64,000 nt of DNA from Pseudomonas citri (GTDB taxonomy: Bacteria; Pseudomonadota; Gammaproteobacteria; Pseudomonadales; Pseudomonadaceae): the NCBI RefSeq assembly GCF_025336485.1, contig NZ_JAODAB010000002.1:124001-188000 (forward strand). Reading direction: 5' to 3'. A model generated the notes under the pieces. The model made no database searches. It was not told the origin of the DNA and saw only the letters and a program-made list of their open reading frames with translations. Positions 27,531 to 35,127 of this stretch are shown in pieces. The translations under genes and the position numbers were made by a program. Position 1 is the first letter of the stretch, and each line of letters opens with the position of its first letter.

Positions 27531-28436
27531 TCAAAGCTTCACTTCGTTACTGATGCCGTGGGGCACGTGGCCAGTGGCGACCACTTCGCGAGCCAGCTCG
27601 CAGTGACCGGTCTGGTCGTCGAAAAATACATCGGCGGCAAAGGCCTCGAGGAAGGCCGATTTGGTCAGGCCGCCGAGGAACAACGACTCATCCAGGCGAA
27701 TGTCCCACTCGCGCAAGGTGCGGATGACCCGTTCGTGGGCCGGCGCCGACCGGGCCGTGACCAGCGCCGTGCGGATCGGGCAGGCATCCTCGGGAAACTC
27801 ACGCTGCAGCGCATTGAGCGCTGCCAGGAAACCCTTGAACGGCCCGCCCCGCAGCGGCTCGCGCGCGGCCTGGCGTTCGCTGGCCTGGAACGCTTCCAGG
27901 CCGCCGGCCTGATAGACACGCTCCGACTCATCGGAAAACAGCACCGCGTCACCGTCGAAGGCAATGCGCAGTTCTTCACTGGCCGCGCGGCTGGCCCCGC
28001 CGGACAGGATGGTGGCTGCGGCGAACCCGGCGTCCAGGGCACTGCGTACGTCCTCGGCATGGGTGGACAAGAATAGATCGCAACCGAATGCCTTGAGATA
28101 CGGGTAAGGACTGCGACCGCCCACGAACGCTGCGCGTGAGATCGCCAGGCCGTAATGATGGATCGAGTTGAACACGCGCAGGCCCGTGTCCGCGCTGTTG
28201 CGCGAGACCAGGATCACCTCGACCCGGGCTCGCCCCAGATGCTCGTTGAGGCTCAGCAGTTTTTGCACGAGGGCGAAGGCGTCCCCGGGTCCGAGGACTT
28301 CGTCTTCATGCTCGATCTGGTATTGCCGATAGGCCTCGACGCCGCTCGACAGGTACACCTTGTGGCTTTCGCTCAGGTCGAACAGCGCCCGTGACGAAAT
28401 CGCCAGCACCAGTTTGTCGTCAATGTTGTTTGCCAT
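27531..28436 (-). CDS. 5'-nucleotidase, NT5C1-like
   Basis: A 301-residue protein resembling cytosolic 5'-nucleotidase 1 (pfam 5-nucleotidase), which dephosphorylates nucleoside monophosphates. Seen features are KLVLAISSRALFDLSESH at the N-terminus, VEVILVSRNSADTGLRVFNS, ALVTARSAPAHERVIRTLREW and the C-terminal AFAADVFFDDQTGHCE, the last resembling a HAD motif IV. Its leader is odd: a run of eight G residues (28448-28441) lies 4 bp before the ATG, and a MITE end lies just beyond it. Confidence 0.82.
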   Translation of the reverse strand: MANNIDDKLVLAISSRALFDLSESHKVYLSSGVEAYRQYQIEHEDEVLGPGDAFALVQKLLSLNEHLGRARVEVILVSRNSADTGLRVFNSIHHYGLAISRAAFVGGRSPYPYLKAFGCDLFLSTHAEDVRSALDAGFAAATILSGGASRAASEELRIAFDGDAVLFSDESERVYQAGGLEAFQASERQAAREPLRGGPFKGFLAALNALQREFPEDACPIRTALVTARSAPAHERVIRTLREWDIRLDESLFLGGLTKSAFLEAFAADVFFDDQTGHCELAREVVATGHVPHGISNEVKL

Positions 28437-28451
28437 GTCGCCCCCCCCTTA

Positions 28452-28467
28452 GGCTTTGTACGAAAAG
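28452..28467. mobile_element. Solo MITE terminus (remnant)
   Basis: GGCTTTGTACGAAAAG matches the terminal arm of the MITEs at 32130 and 44044 with one mismatch and is preceded by TA (28450-28451). No second arm or interior follows, so this is a decayed or solo end. It lies in the 45-bp gap between the ketopantoate reductase and nucleotidase genes. Confidence 0.6.
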
Positions 28468-28481
28468 TGCCTGCGCGACGA

Positions 28482-29435
28482 TCAGCGGTTGCGTCGGTCC
28501 ATGAACGCCAACGCCTGATACAAGGCTTCGATTTTCGGCAACTCGCACCCCAGCGCTTTCGCCGCCGCCAAAGGCCGGGCGTAGATCGCGTCCAACTCCA
28601 GCGCGCGCCCGTGGGAATAATCGTGATGCATGCTCGGCCGGTAGTCGGGCATTTTCTCGGTCATCGCGAACAGATAGTCGGCATAGCCCGGCGCAATGGC
28701 ATGCCCGCAAGCGTGGGCGCCCTGAACCACTTCGGCCATCAAGGTGCGAATCAACGCGCGGCTCTGGTCGTCGGCCATCAACGGCGTGGTACTGGCGCCC
28801 AACAGCACCGAAAGGCCGTTGTACGGCACATTCCACACCAGCTTCTGCCAGCGGGCCTGTTGCAGGTCGGGCATGGCCTGGGAGTCGATACCGGCGACGC
28901 GGAACAGCGTCGCCGCTTCCTCGACAACGGCCAGGCGTCCTGCCTGATCGTGGCAGGGGCCGCTGTGGTAACCGACGTTGACCGCGCCCAGGGCCTGATG
29001 GGCAATCACGCCGGGACCGACACGGTGCACGCAGATCAGGCACAGTCCGCCCAACAGGTGCAACGAATCCGGCAGCATGGGACGCAGATCGTCTTCGACA
29101 CCCAGGCCATTCTGCAACAGCAGGACTTTTGCACCCTCAGCGGCAGCCTGGACAATGGCCGGGGCCAGCTCGGCATTGCTGGTGGTCTTGGCGCCCACCA
29201 GTAGCCAGTCGCACGGCGGCATGTCGATCGCGGAGCAATACGCCTGGGCCGGGTTGAGGGTCAATGCACCGTGAATCGCGCTGTCGACCTGCAAGCCGCT
29301 CTCGACCACCGCGCCAAATTCGCTGCGTAGCAGAAAGTGCACATCAAAACCGGCGCGGGCCAGCATCACACCGTAGAACCCGCCAATTGCCCCGGTGCCG
29401 ATCACCCCGATCCGCGGTTTAACGCCTGCCTGCAT
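28482..29435 (-). CDS. panE: 2-dehydropantoate 2-reductase (ketopantoate reductase family)
   Basis: A 317-residue NADPH-dependent reductase. The Rossmann motif is IGVIGTGAIGGFYGVMLARAG (GxGxxG near residue 14), the catalytic Lys is in ARWQKLVWNVPYNGLS, and KMPDYRPSMHHDYSHGRALE carries the conserved Ser/Asp region. ATG at 29435 (MQAGVKPRIG) has AGAGGA upstream; the frame extends to 29480 without an RBS. The family includes paralogues not essential for pantothenate synthesis, so the symbol is tentative. Confidence 0.85.
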   Translation of the reverse strand: MQAGVKPRIGVIGTGAIGGFYGVMLARAGFDVHFLLRSEFGAVVESGLQVDSAIHGALTLNPAQAYCSAIDMPPCDWLLVGAKTTSNAELAPAIVQAAAEGAKVLLLQNGLGVEDDLRPMLPDSLHLLGGLCLICVHRVGPGVIAHQALGAVNVGYHSGPCHDQAGRLAVVEEAATLFRVAGIDSQAMPDLQQARWQKLVWNVPYNGLSVLLGASTTPLMADDQSRALIRTLMAEVVQGAHACGHAIAPGYADYLFAMTEKMPDYRPSMHHDYSHGRALELDAIYARPLAAAKALGCELPKIEALYQALAFMDRRNR

Positions 29436-29501
29436 CGTTGCCAATCCTCTGGTAAATAGCCTGCGCCCATCATTACACAACCCTCCGGCAAAGGGATTAG
29501 C

Positions 29502-29589
29502 TGTGGGAGCAAGGCTTGCCCGCGATGAAGTTGACGCGATTTATCTTGGAACCGAGGCGAATTCATCGCAGGCACGGCTTGCTCCCACA
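29502..29589. repeat. REPIN
   Basis: TGTGGGAGCAAGGCTTGCCC at the left and the inverted ACGGCTTGCTCCCACA at the right, about 50 bp apart, between divergent panE and the class I DAHP synthase gene. Confidence 0.8.
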
Positions 29590-29739
29590 GCCCCCCGGCG
29601 CAATAAAACCGGGCGCAGCCCATTGTCGAGCGGCCTCCGAACGCGATAAGGTTCGGCTCCCCGACGCGCTTAAAATCCGCTGTGCACCGCCGCGCGGGGA
29701 TCGCTGGCGGCCGGCACCCGTGACCTGACGAGTAACACG

Positions 29740-30816
29740 ATGGCTGATTTACCGATCAATGACCTTAACGTCGCCTCCAACGAGACCCTCATCACGCCTG
29801 ACCAGCTCAAGCGCGATATCCCCCTGAGCGACGCTGCCCTGCGCACCGTGACCAAGGGCCGGGAAGTCATTCGTAACATCCTCGATGGCACCGACCATCG
29901 CCTGTTCGTGGTCATCGGGCCCTGCTCGATCCATGACATCAAGGCCGCCCACGAATACGCCGAACGCCTGAAAGTGCTGGCTGCGGAAGTTTCCGACACC
30001 CTGTACCTGGTCATGCGCGTCTATTTCGAGAAGCCTCGGACCACCGTCGGCTGGAAAGGCCTGATCAACGATCCGTACCTGGACGACTCCTTCAAGATCC
30101 AGGACGGCCTGCACATCGGTCGCCAACTGCTGCTGGACCTGGCGGAAATGGGCCTGCCCACCGCCACCGAAGCCCTGGACCCGATCTCCCCGCAGTACCT
30201 GCAGGACCTGATCAGTTGGTCGGCCATTGGCGCGCGCACCACCGAATCCCAGACCCACCGCGAAATGGCCTCCGGCCTGTCGTCGGCAGTGGGCTTCAAG
30301 AACGGCACCGACGGCGGCCTCACCGTGGCGATCAACGCCTTGCAATCGGTTTCCAGCCCTCACCGTTTCCTGGGTATCAACCAGGAAGGCGGCGTGTCGA
30401 TCGTCACCACCAAGGGCAACGCCTACGGTCACGTGGTGCTGCGCGGTGGCAACGGCAAGCCGAACTATGACTCTGTCAGCGTCGCACTCTGCGAACAGGC
30501 CCTGAACAAGGCCAAGATCAAGCCCAACATCATGGTCGATTGCAGCCACGCCAACTCCAACAAGGATCCGGCACTGCAACCGCTGGTCATGGAGAACGTG
30601 GCCAACCAGATCCTGGAAGGCAACCAGTCGATTATCGGCCTGATGGTCGAGAGTCACCTGAATTGGGGTTGCCAGGCGATCCCGAAAGACCTCTCCGATT
30701 TGCAGTACGGCGTTTCCATTACCGACGCCTGCATTGACTGGAGCGCCACCGAGAACACCCTGCGCAGCATGCACGCCAAGCTCAAGGACGTACTGCCGAA
30801 GCGTCAGCGCAGCTGA
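29740..30816 (+). CDS. Class I 3-deoxy-7-phosphoheptulonate synthase
   Basis: A 358-residue class I (AroF/G/H-type) DAHP synthase. LFVVIGPCSIHDIKAAHEYA carries the metal-binding Cys; MRVYFEKPRTTVGWKGLIND, ARTTESQTHREMASGLS and MVDCSHANSNKD complete the active site. Length is typical of feedback-regulated enzymes (about 350-360); which aromatic amino acid inhibits it cannot be read here. A strong terminator follows. It is non-homologous in class to the enzyme at 14839. Confidence 0.94.
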   Translation: MADLPINDLNVASNETLITPDQLKRDIPLSDAALRTVTKGREVIRNILDGTDHRLFVVIGPCSIHDIKAAHEYAERLKVLAAEVSDTLYLVMRVYFEKPRTTVGWKGLINDPYLDDSFKIQDGLHIGRQLLLDLAEMGLPTATEALDPISPQYLQDLISWSAIGARTTESQTHREMASGLSSAVGFKNGTDGGLTVAINALQSVSSPHRFLGINQEGGVSIVTTKGNAYGHVVLRGGNGKPNYDSVSVALCEQALNKAKIKPNIMVDCSHANSNKDPALQPLVMENVANQILEGNQSIIGLMVESHLNWGCQAIPKDLSDLQYGVSITDACIDWSATENTLRSMHAKLKDVLPKRQRS

Positions 30817-30850
30817 TTGGCCTGCCTGGATACATAAAAAAGCAAAGCAT

Positions 30851-30887
30851 AAAAAAACGCCGGACTTTTCAGTCCGGCGTTTTTTTG
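30851..30887. terminator. Bidirectional intrinsic terminator
   Basis: AAAAACGCCGGACT and AGTCCGGCGTTTTT arms with a TTTC loop, A run before and T run after, between the DAHP synthase and the convergent GNAT gene. Confidence 0.92.
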
Positions 30888-30901
30888 GGAAATCGGTTTT
30901 G

Positions 30902-31183
30902 TCAGAGCTTTGCGGCGTGCCGCTGGTGACGCTCCATGTAGCGCTCCACATAGGAACAGGACGGGATCACCGTATAGCCCATTTCTTCGGCGTATTGCAG
31001 CGCCCTTTCGGTCAATGCCGCCGCAATGCCCCGGCCCCGCAAGGCATTGGGCACGAAGGTGCGATAGATATCCAGGGTCTGCTTGCCCAGGTCCATATAG
31101 GTCAGGTAGGCACGATGACCGTCCACATTGGTCTCGAACTGATGACCAGCCTGGTCATGGTGGATGGTAACCGCATCGCTCAT
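30902..31183 (-). CDS. Small GNAT-family N-acetyltransferase (YidJ/GCN5-like)
   Basis: A 93-residue acetyltransferase of the short COG2388 type. TFVPNALRGRGIAAALTERAL contains the acetyl-CoA-binding R/QxxGxG/A motif, and the C-terminal GYTVIPSCSYVERYMERH is typical of this subgroup. ATG at 31183 lies 6-8 bp after CGAGGAG; a GTG just upstream is less likely. Substrate unknown. Confidence 0.85.
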   Translation of the reverse strand: MSDAVTIHHDQAGHQFETNVDGHRAYLTYMDLGKQTLDIYRTFVPNALRGRGIAAALTERALQYAEEMGYTVIPSCSYVERYMERHQRHAAKL

Positions 31184-31720
31184 CACTACTCCTCGCGGGT
31201 CTGAATGCTGACCCCTACCTTACCGATGTTTTTCCGGCGAAGGAACCTCTACGCCACCCCGTGCCTTCCTGGTCACCGAGCGCCAAAATCGACCCGCTCA
31301 AAACCCGAGCACGTCGTGAATAGTAGGCACCAATGACGCAAATGCTCAAGGCACACCTGTCACTGGAGGGATAAAATCCCTCCGCTGTATCGGTTGAGCC
31401 GCTTCGTCACGCAGTAGTCGGCCACGGTGCAATAGCTGTACATCGCCAGTTGTTGAGTCTTGAGACGAACTCGCCTAGTTAAAGTCACCACCTACCAACA
31501 AGATGCCTGGCACGCTGCACAAAATTTGTACAGAAGTGTATGCGAATCAATAAACAACGACGTTAGTAGGACTGCAAGAGTTCGTCCCACCGCGGAACTT
31601 TTCCCCGCTTGCGCGCTCCCACCACGGGCTTGGAGCTGTTTATTTTTTCAACAAGCAGAAGAAAAGTTGCTCGAAAAAGAATCACCAACTACAATTTTTT
31701 TGCTTCTTGCGCTACGTCAG
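31184..31720. other. Intergenic region upstream of oprI
   Basis: Over 500 bp without a convincing gene. A 92-codon frame (31460-31738) has no RBS, atypical composition and no family features. A GGAGGGAT-aaa-ATCCCTCC hairpin lies at 31365-31383. At 31456-31469 the 14-mer AGTCTTGAGACGAA also occurs inside the MITE family. Base composition turns clearly AT-rich from about 31480 onward, unlike surrounding genes. Confidence 0.5.
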
Positions 31721-31748
31721 TTTACTTACTACAAGTAACGGGTAGTAT
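31721..31748 (+). promoter_or_regulatory. Candidate oprI promoter
   Basis: TTTACT (31721-31726) and TAGTAT (31743-31748) with a 16-bp spacer lie about 68 bp before the oprI ATG in AT-rich DNA. A sigma-70 match of moderate quality for a gene expected to be very highly expressed. Confidence 0.45.
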
Positions 31749-31815
31749 GTACGCCGGCTAACTCCCCAGTCTGGGGAGACAGTCATTAAATAGAAAGTCC
31801 TTGAAGGGGAACACG

Positions 31816-32067
31816 ATGAACAACGTTCTGAAATTCTCTGCTCTGGCCCTGGCCGCAGTTCTGGCTACCGGTTGCAGCAGCGCATCGAAAGAAACCGAAG
31901 CACGTCTGACTGCTACCGAAGACGCAGCAGCTCGCGCCCAAGCTCGTGCAGACGAAGCTTACCGTAAAGCTGATGAAGCTCTGGCTGCTGCTCAAAAAGC
32001 ACAACAGACTGCTGACGAAGCTAACGAGCGTGCTCTGCGCATGCTGGAAAAAGCTAGCCGCAAGTAA
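31816..32067 (+). CDS. oprI: Major outer membrane lipoprotein OprI
   Basis: An 83-residue Lpp-like lipoprotein. A signal peptide ends in the lipobox LATGC (Cys near residue 19), followed by a continuous heptad coiled coil ([20 protein letters not shown] onward) and a C-terminal Lys in KASRK, where Lpp-type proteins are linked to peptidoglycan. Very high use of GCT/GCA and CGT codons, unlike neighbours, fits high expression. ATG at 31816 follows GGGGA at normal spacing. An L,D-transpeptidase gene converges from downstream. Confidence 0.97.
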
Positions 32068-32089
32068 TAATCCCTCGGGATTGTTATCG

Positions 32090-32122
32090 AGCCGACCCAT
32101 TTTTTGGGTCGGCTTTTTTTTG
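32090..32122 (+). terminator. Intrinsic terminator of oprI
   Basis: AGCCGACCC (32090-32098) pairs with GGGTCGGCT (32106-32114), followed by eight T residues. Confidence 0.92.
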
Positions 32123-32129
32123 GACTTTA

Positions 32130-32283
32130 GGCTCTGTACGAAAAGTCTTGAGACGAAGGTCAGGCAGGGCGAAAACAGCCGAGTAACGCCCGGGGTCGCG
32201 TCCGACTGAACTGAAGTACATGAGCATTGCGAGGCTGTTTTCAACGCAGCCTGAACGAGTATCAAGGCTTTTCGCACAGAGCC
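32130..32283. mobile_element. 154-bp MITE, longer form of the 89-bp family (copy 2)
   Basis: The ends GGCTCTGTACGAAAAGTC and its inverted copy ending CACAGAGCC are flanked by TA (32128-32129 and 32284-32285). Relative to copies at 10833 and 44044 it has 65 extra bases after GGTCAGGC. The extra part contains GAAAACAGCC (32171-32180), the perfect reverse complement of GGCTGTTTTC (32233-32242) in the shared part, so this copy folds more completely and may be the parent form. No ORF. Confidence 0.85.
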
Positions 32284-32313
32284 TAGAGCTACTCCCCGGT
32301 GTTTCACCAGGCA

Positions 32314-32350
32314 ATAAAAACCCGCCAGCATCGTCCAATGTCGGCGGGTG
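32314..32350 (-). terminator. Intrinsic terminator of the L,D-transpeptidase gene
   Basis: On the minus strand ACCCGCC...GGCGGGT forms a stem with a loop of about 14 bases followed by a T run (AAAAA at 32316-32320 on the plus strand), 15-50 bp beyond the stop. Confidence 0.75.
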
Positions 32351-32364
32351 GATAGACGAAGAAC

Positions 32365-33336
32365 TTACTGTTGCAAATCGATCGGCGCGCTCGAGACCAT
32401 AGGTGCCGATGCGCCTGGAACAGCAATCTCCACTGGCAGACCGTCTTCAGCCGCCACCACGTCACGGACCACGTCCCAGTCCATGCGCAGGTTACTGGTG
32501 ATGTCCTCTCGCTTGAGCATCGCGTTGATCACAGCGGTGTGCTTGTCCACCACCGATGGGTTGCCCTTGTCGTCCAGTGGGGTGTGGGCTTCCAGGTAAA
32601 CCTTGCCGCCGCTCACGCCGAGCTTGTACGGATCATTGATGATCCGTACCGAAGTACCGACCGGCACCATCTTGGCCATTTCCAGTACGTTGTTGTTGAA
32701 CATCCGGAAACAGCCATGGCTGGTGCGCATGCCGATGCCAAACTTCTTGTTCGAACCGTGGATCAGGTAGCCCGGCGTGCCCAGGGTGAACTTGAACGGC
32801 CCCAGTGGGTTATCCGGACCGGCCGGCACCACGCTGGGCAGCGGGTCGCCGTCGGCGGCATGTTCGGCCCTGATCGAGGCTGGCGGAGTCCAGGTCGGGT
32901 TCGGCGTCTTGGCGGTGATGCTGGTATGGGCAATCGGCGATCCCCAGCCTTCGCGACCGATCCCCAGCGGGAAGGTGTAGACCACATTCCGACCTTTAGG
33001 GAAATAGTAGAGGCGGTACTCAGCCAGGTTGATCACGATGCCTTCACGCGGGCCCGGCGGCAGGATGAAACGGGTCGGCAGGACGACCTCGGTGCCCGTC
33101 CCCGGCAACCACGGGTCGACCCCAGGGTTGGCGGCGACCATCTCGCTGTAGCCCAGATCGTAGGTGGTACCCAGGTCGGCGAAGGTGTCTTCGTACTTGG
33201 CCTTGATGACCTGCACCTGGCCCACGATGTCCTCACCCGGCGGAGGCAGGGGCAGCTCCAATGCAGCGACAGGGCCCGCCATACACAGGGCGGCAAGAGA
33301 CAGGCAGCGGGCAACGACAGGCAAGCGCGGCAACAT
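32365..33336 (-). CDS. L,D-transpeptidase (YkuD/ErfK family)
   Basis: A 323-residue periplasmic enzyme. A Sec signal (MLPRLPVVARCLSLAALCMA) is followed by a LysM-like segment (about 35-90), then a YkuD catalytic domain with HGSNKKFGIGMRTSHGCFRM, which holds the HxxxxxxSHGCxR catalytic cysteine. ATG at 33336 with AAGGA upstream is chosen over 33441. Such enzymes form 3-3 crosslinks or attach Lpp-type lipoproteins to peptidoglycan; its position beside oprI suggests OprI anchoring, which is inference. Confidence 0.9.
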   Translation of the reverse strand: MLPRLPVVARCLSLAALCMAGPVAALELPLPPPGEDIVGQVQVIKAKYEDTFADLGTTYDLGYSEMVAANPGVDPWLPGTGTEVVLPTRFILPPGPREGIVINLAEYRLYYFPKGRNVVYTFPLGIGREGWGSPIAHTSITAKTPNPTWTPPASIRAEHAADGDPLPSVVPAGPDNPLGPFKFTLGTPGYLIHGSNKKFGIGMRTSHGCFRMFNNNVLEMAKMVPVGTSVRIINDPYKLGVSGGKVYLEAHTPLDDKGNPSVVDKHTAVINAMLKREDITSNLRMDWDVVRDVVAAEDGLPVEIAVPGASAPMVSSAPIDLQQ

Positions 33337-33477
33337 CCGGGAAATCCTTCGCAGATCGAACAAAGAGGGTGAAAACGACGATTGTACACCGCCCCCCGTA
33401 ATTTCGGGGAGAGCGGCAATGGCGCGTTCGATACGCAGCATTTTTGAGCGAGCGTGGATCCTGCGGGAGCGCGGGGT

Positions 33478-33771
33478 TTACAACTCGAACCGCAGCTCCG
33501 GCCAGATCGGCGAGGTGCCGCGCTTCTGCGACTCCAGGATCGCCCGGCACAACGAACACAGGCGATGGTCCTGGAAGATCTTGCGATCCACGCCCGACCA
33601 GCGCGGCTGCGCCGGCAACAGGCTGCCACAGAGCGTCCGGTCGGCCGAGCCGCCGAGTTCCAACTGACGGGTCACCAGGTGCACCCGCACTTCCTGGCAG
33701 GCGAACAGATCCAGCTGCTCGTCAGGCTCGATCAGCTGATAGGCAAACAAGGACCAGGCGGGACGCGGCAT
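33478..33771 (-). CDS. Conserved-looking hypothetical cysteine-containing protein
   Basis: A 97-residue protein not assigned to a family. Four cysteines occur in LFACQEV, RTLCGSLLP and HRLCSLCRAIL, the last a CxxC pair, so metal binding is possible. No signal peptide or membrane segment. ATG at 33771 follows GGAG by 6 bp; the upstream TTG at 33783 is less likely. It lies between the transpeptidase and tesA on the same strand. Confidence 0.68.
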   Translation of the reverse strand: MPRPAWSLFAYQLIEPDEQLDLFACQEVRVHLVTRQLELGGSADRTLCGSLLPAQPRWSGVDRKIFQDHRLCSLCRAILESQKRGTSPIWPELRFEL

Positions 33772-33827
33772 CAAGGGCTCCAAATCGGGGGCGCCACATT
33801 AGCCGAAAGCCCGCCTGTAGAAAAGCA

Positions 33828-34433
33828 TCAAAGCAGCGGTTTGAGCGTCGGCCAGACATTTTCCAGCAACTTGCCCTGGGCTGCGACGGACGGGTGCAGT
33901 CCGTCCCCCTGCATCATCCCGGAAACACCGCCGATGTCCTTGAGGAAAAACGGCACCAACGGCACGTTTTTCTCGTCCGCAAGGGTGCTGTAGACCCGGG
34001 CAAAGGCATCGGTGTAGCGCCGGCCATAGTTGGGTGGCAATTGCATGCCCAGCAAAAGCACCTTGGCACCGCTGGCACGTGCACTGTCGATCATCGCTGC
34101 AAGGTTTTGTTGCAATTGTGTTGGCGGCTGTCCACGCAGGCCGTCGTTGCCGCCCAGCTCAAGGATCACCAGGTCCGGCTTATGGGCTGCAAGCAGCGCG
34201 GGCAGCCGCGCCTGGCCGCCTGCGCTGGTGTCGCCACTGATGGAGGCATTGACCACTTTATCGTCAAAACCCTCGGCCTTGAGCCGTTGCTCGAGCAACG
34301 ACACCCACCCTTGCCGGGTATCCAGGCCGAAAGCCGCGCTGATACTATCGCCGACGATCAGGACCGTACCCGCCGCTGCTTCCTGGGCCATGCACATCAG
34401 GGCCAGGCCGGCACTCAAAAACCACACACGCAT
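33828..34433 (-). CDS. tesA: Multifunctional acyl-CoA thioesterase I/arylesterase TesA
   Basis: A 201-residue periplasmic SGNH hydrolase. After a signal peptide (MRVWFLSAGLALMCMAQEAAA) come block I GDSISAAFGL (Ser nucleophile), block III GGNDGLRG, and block V GDGLHPS with Asp and His. It hydrolyses short acyl esters and thioesters. The true start is ATG 34433 with GGAGAG upstream; the longer open frame beyond it is antisense to the ABC gene. Only 10 bp separate its ATG from that of the divergent ABC ATPase. Confidence 0.94.
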   Translation of the reverse strand: MRVWFLSAGLALMCMAQEAAAGTVLIVGDSISAAFGLDTRQGWVSLLEQRLKAEGFDDKVVNASISGDTSAGGQARLPALLAAHKPDLVILELGGNDGLRGQPPTQLQQNLAAMIDSARASGAKVLLLGMQLPPNYGRRYTDAFARVYSTLADEKNVPLVPFFLKDIGGVSGMMQGDGLHPSVAAQGKLLENVWPTLKPLL

Positions 34434-34443
34434 CGGACTCTCC

Positions 34444-35127
34444 ATGGGCTCAAGCATTCTCACCGCGACGGACCTTAGCAAAGTGGTTCCCAGCGCGGAA
34501 GGTGAACTGACCATCCTGCACGAACTCAGCCTGGAACTGAACAAAGGCGACAGCCTGGCCATCGTCGGCGCGTCCGGCTCCGGCAAATCCACCCTGCTGG
34601 GCCTGCTGGCCGGCCTCGACCTGCCCAGCGGGGGCGAAGTGACGCTCGCCGGCCAGGCCCTCAGCACACTGGATGAAGACCAGCGGGCGCGGATCCGCGC
34701 CGAGCATGTGGGTTTTGTCTTCCAGTCGTTCCAACTGCTCGACAGCCTCAATGCGCTGGAAAACGTCATGCTGCCGCTGGAGCTCGACGGCCGCAAGGAT
34801 GCCCGTGAGCGCGCCACGCAACTGTTGCAGCGTGTCGGCCTGGGCCAGCGCCTGACCCATTCACCGCGCCAGCTCTCCGGCGGTGAGCAGCAACGCGTGG
34901 CCATTGCCCGTGCTTTCGCCGCCGAACCCGACGTGCTGTTTGCCGACGAACCCACCGGCAACCTCGACAGCCATACCGGCGAGCGGATCAGCGACCTACT
35001 GTTCGACCTGAACAAGGAACGCGGCACCACCCTGGTGCTGGTCACCCATGATGAACGCCTGGCCCATCGCTGCCGGCGCCTGATCCGACTTGAAGCCGGC
35101 CAGATGGTCGCGCCCCTGGAGCCTTGA
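34444..35127 (+). CDS. ybbA: ABC transporter ATP-binding protein, YbbA-like
   Basis: A 227-residue LolD/MacB-type ATPase. Walker A is GASGSGKST (about residues 41-49), signature LSGGEQQRVAIARA, Walker B VLFADEPTGNLDS, and the H-loop is in LVTHDERLAH. It pairs with the FtsX-type permease encoded next, its TGA overlapping that ATG. Start ATG at 34444 has little Shine-Dalgarno. The divergent 10-bp spacing to tesA matches the tesA-ybbA-ybbP arrangement of other gammaproteobacteria. Confidence 0.93.
   Translation: MGSSILTATDLSKVVPSAEGELTILHELSLELNKGDSLAIVGASGSGKSTLLGLLAGLDLPSGGEVTLAGQALSTLDEDQRARIRAEHVGFVFQSFQLLDSLNALENVMLPLELDGRKDARERATQLLQRVGLGQRLTHSPRQLSGGEQQRVAIARAFAAEPDVLFADEPTGNLDSHTGERISDLLFDLNKERGTTLVLVTHDERLAHRCRRLIRLEAGQMVAPLEP

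Noticed and set aside
31460-31738. A 92-codon frame upstream of oprI
   Set aside because: No ribosome binding site, no recognisable family features, low-complexity AT-rich DNA and overlap with the likely oprI promoter.
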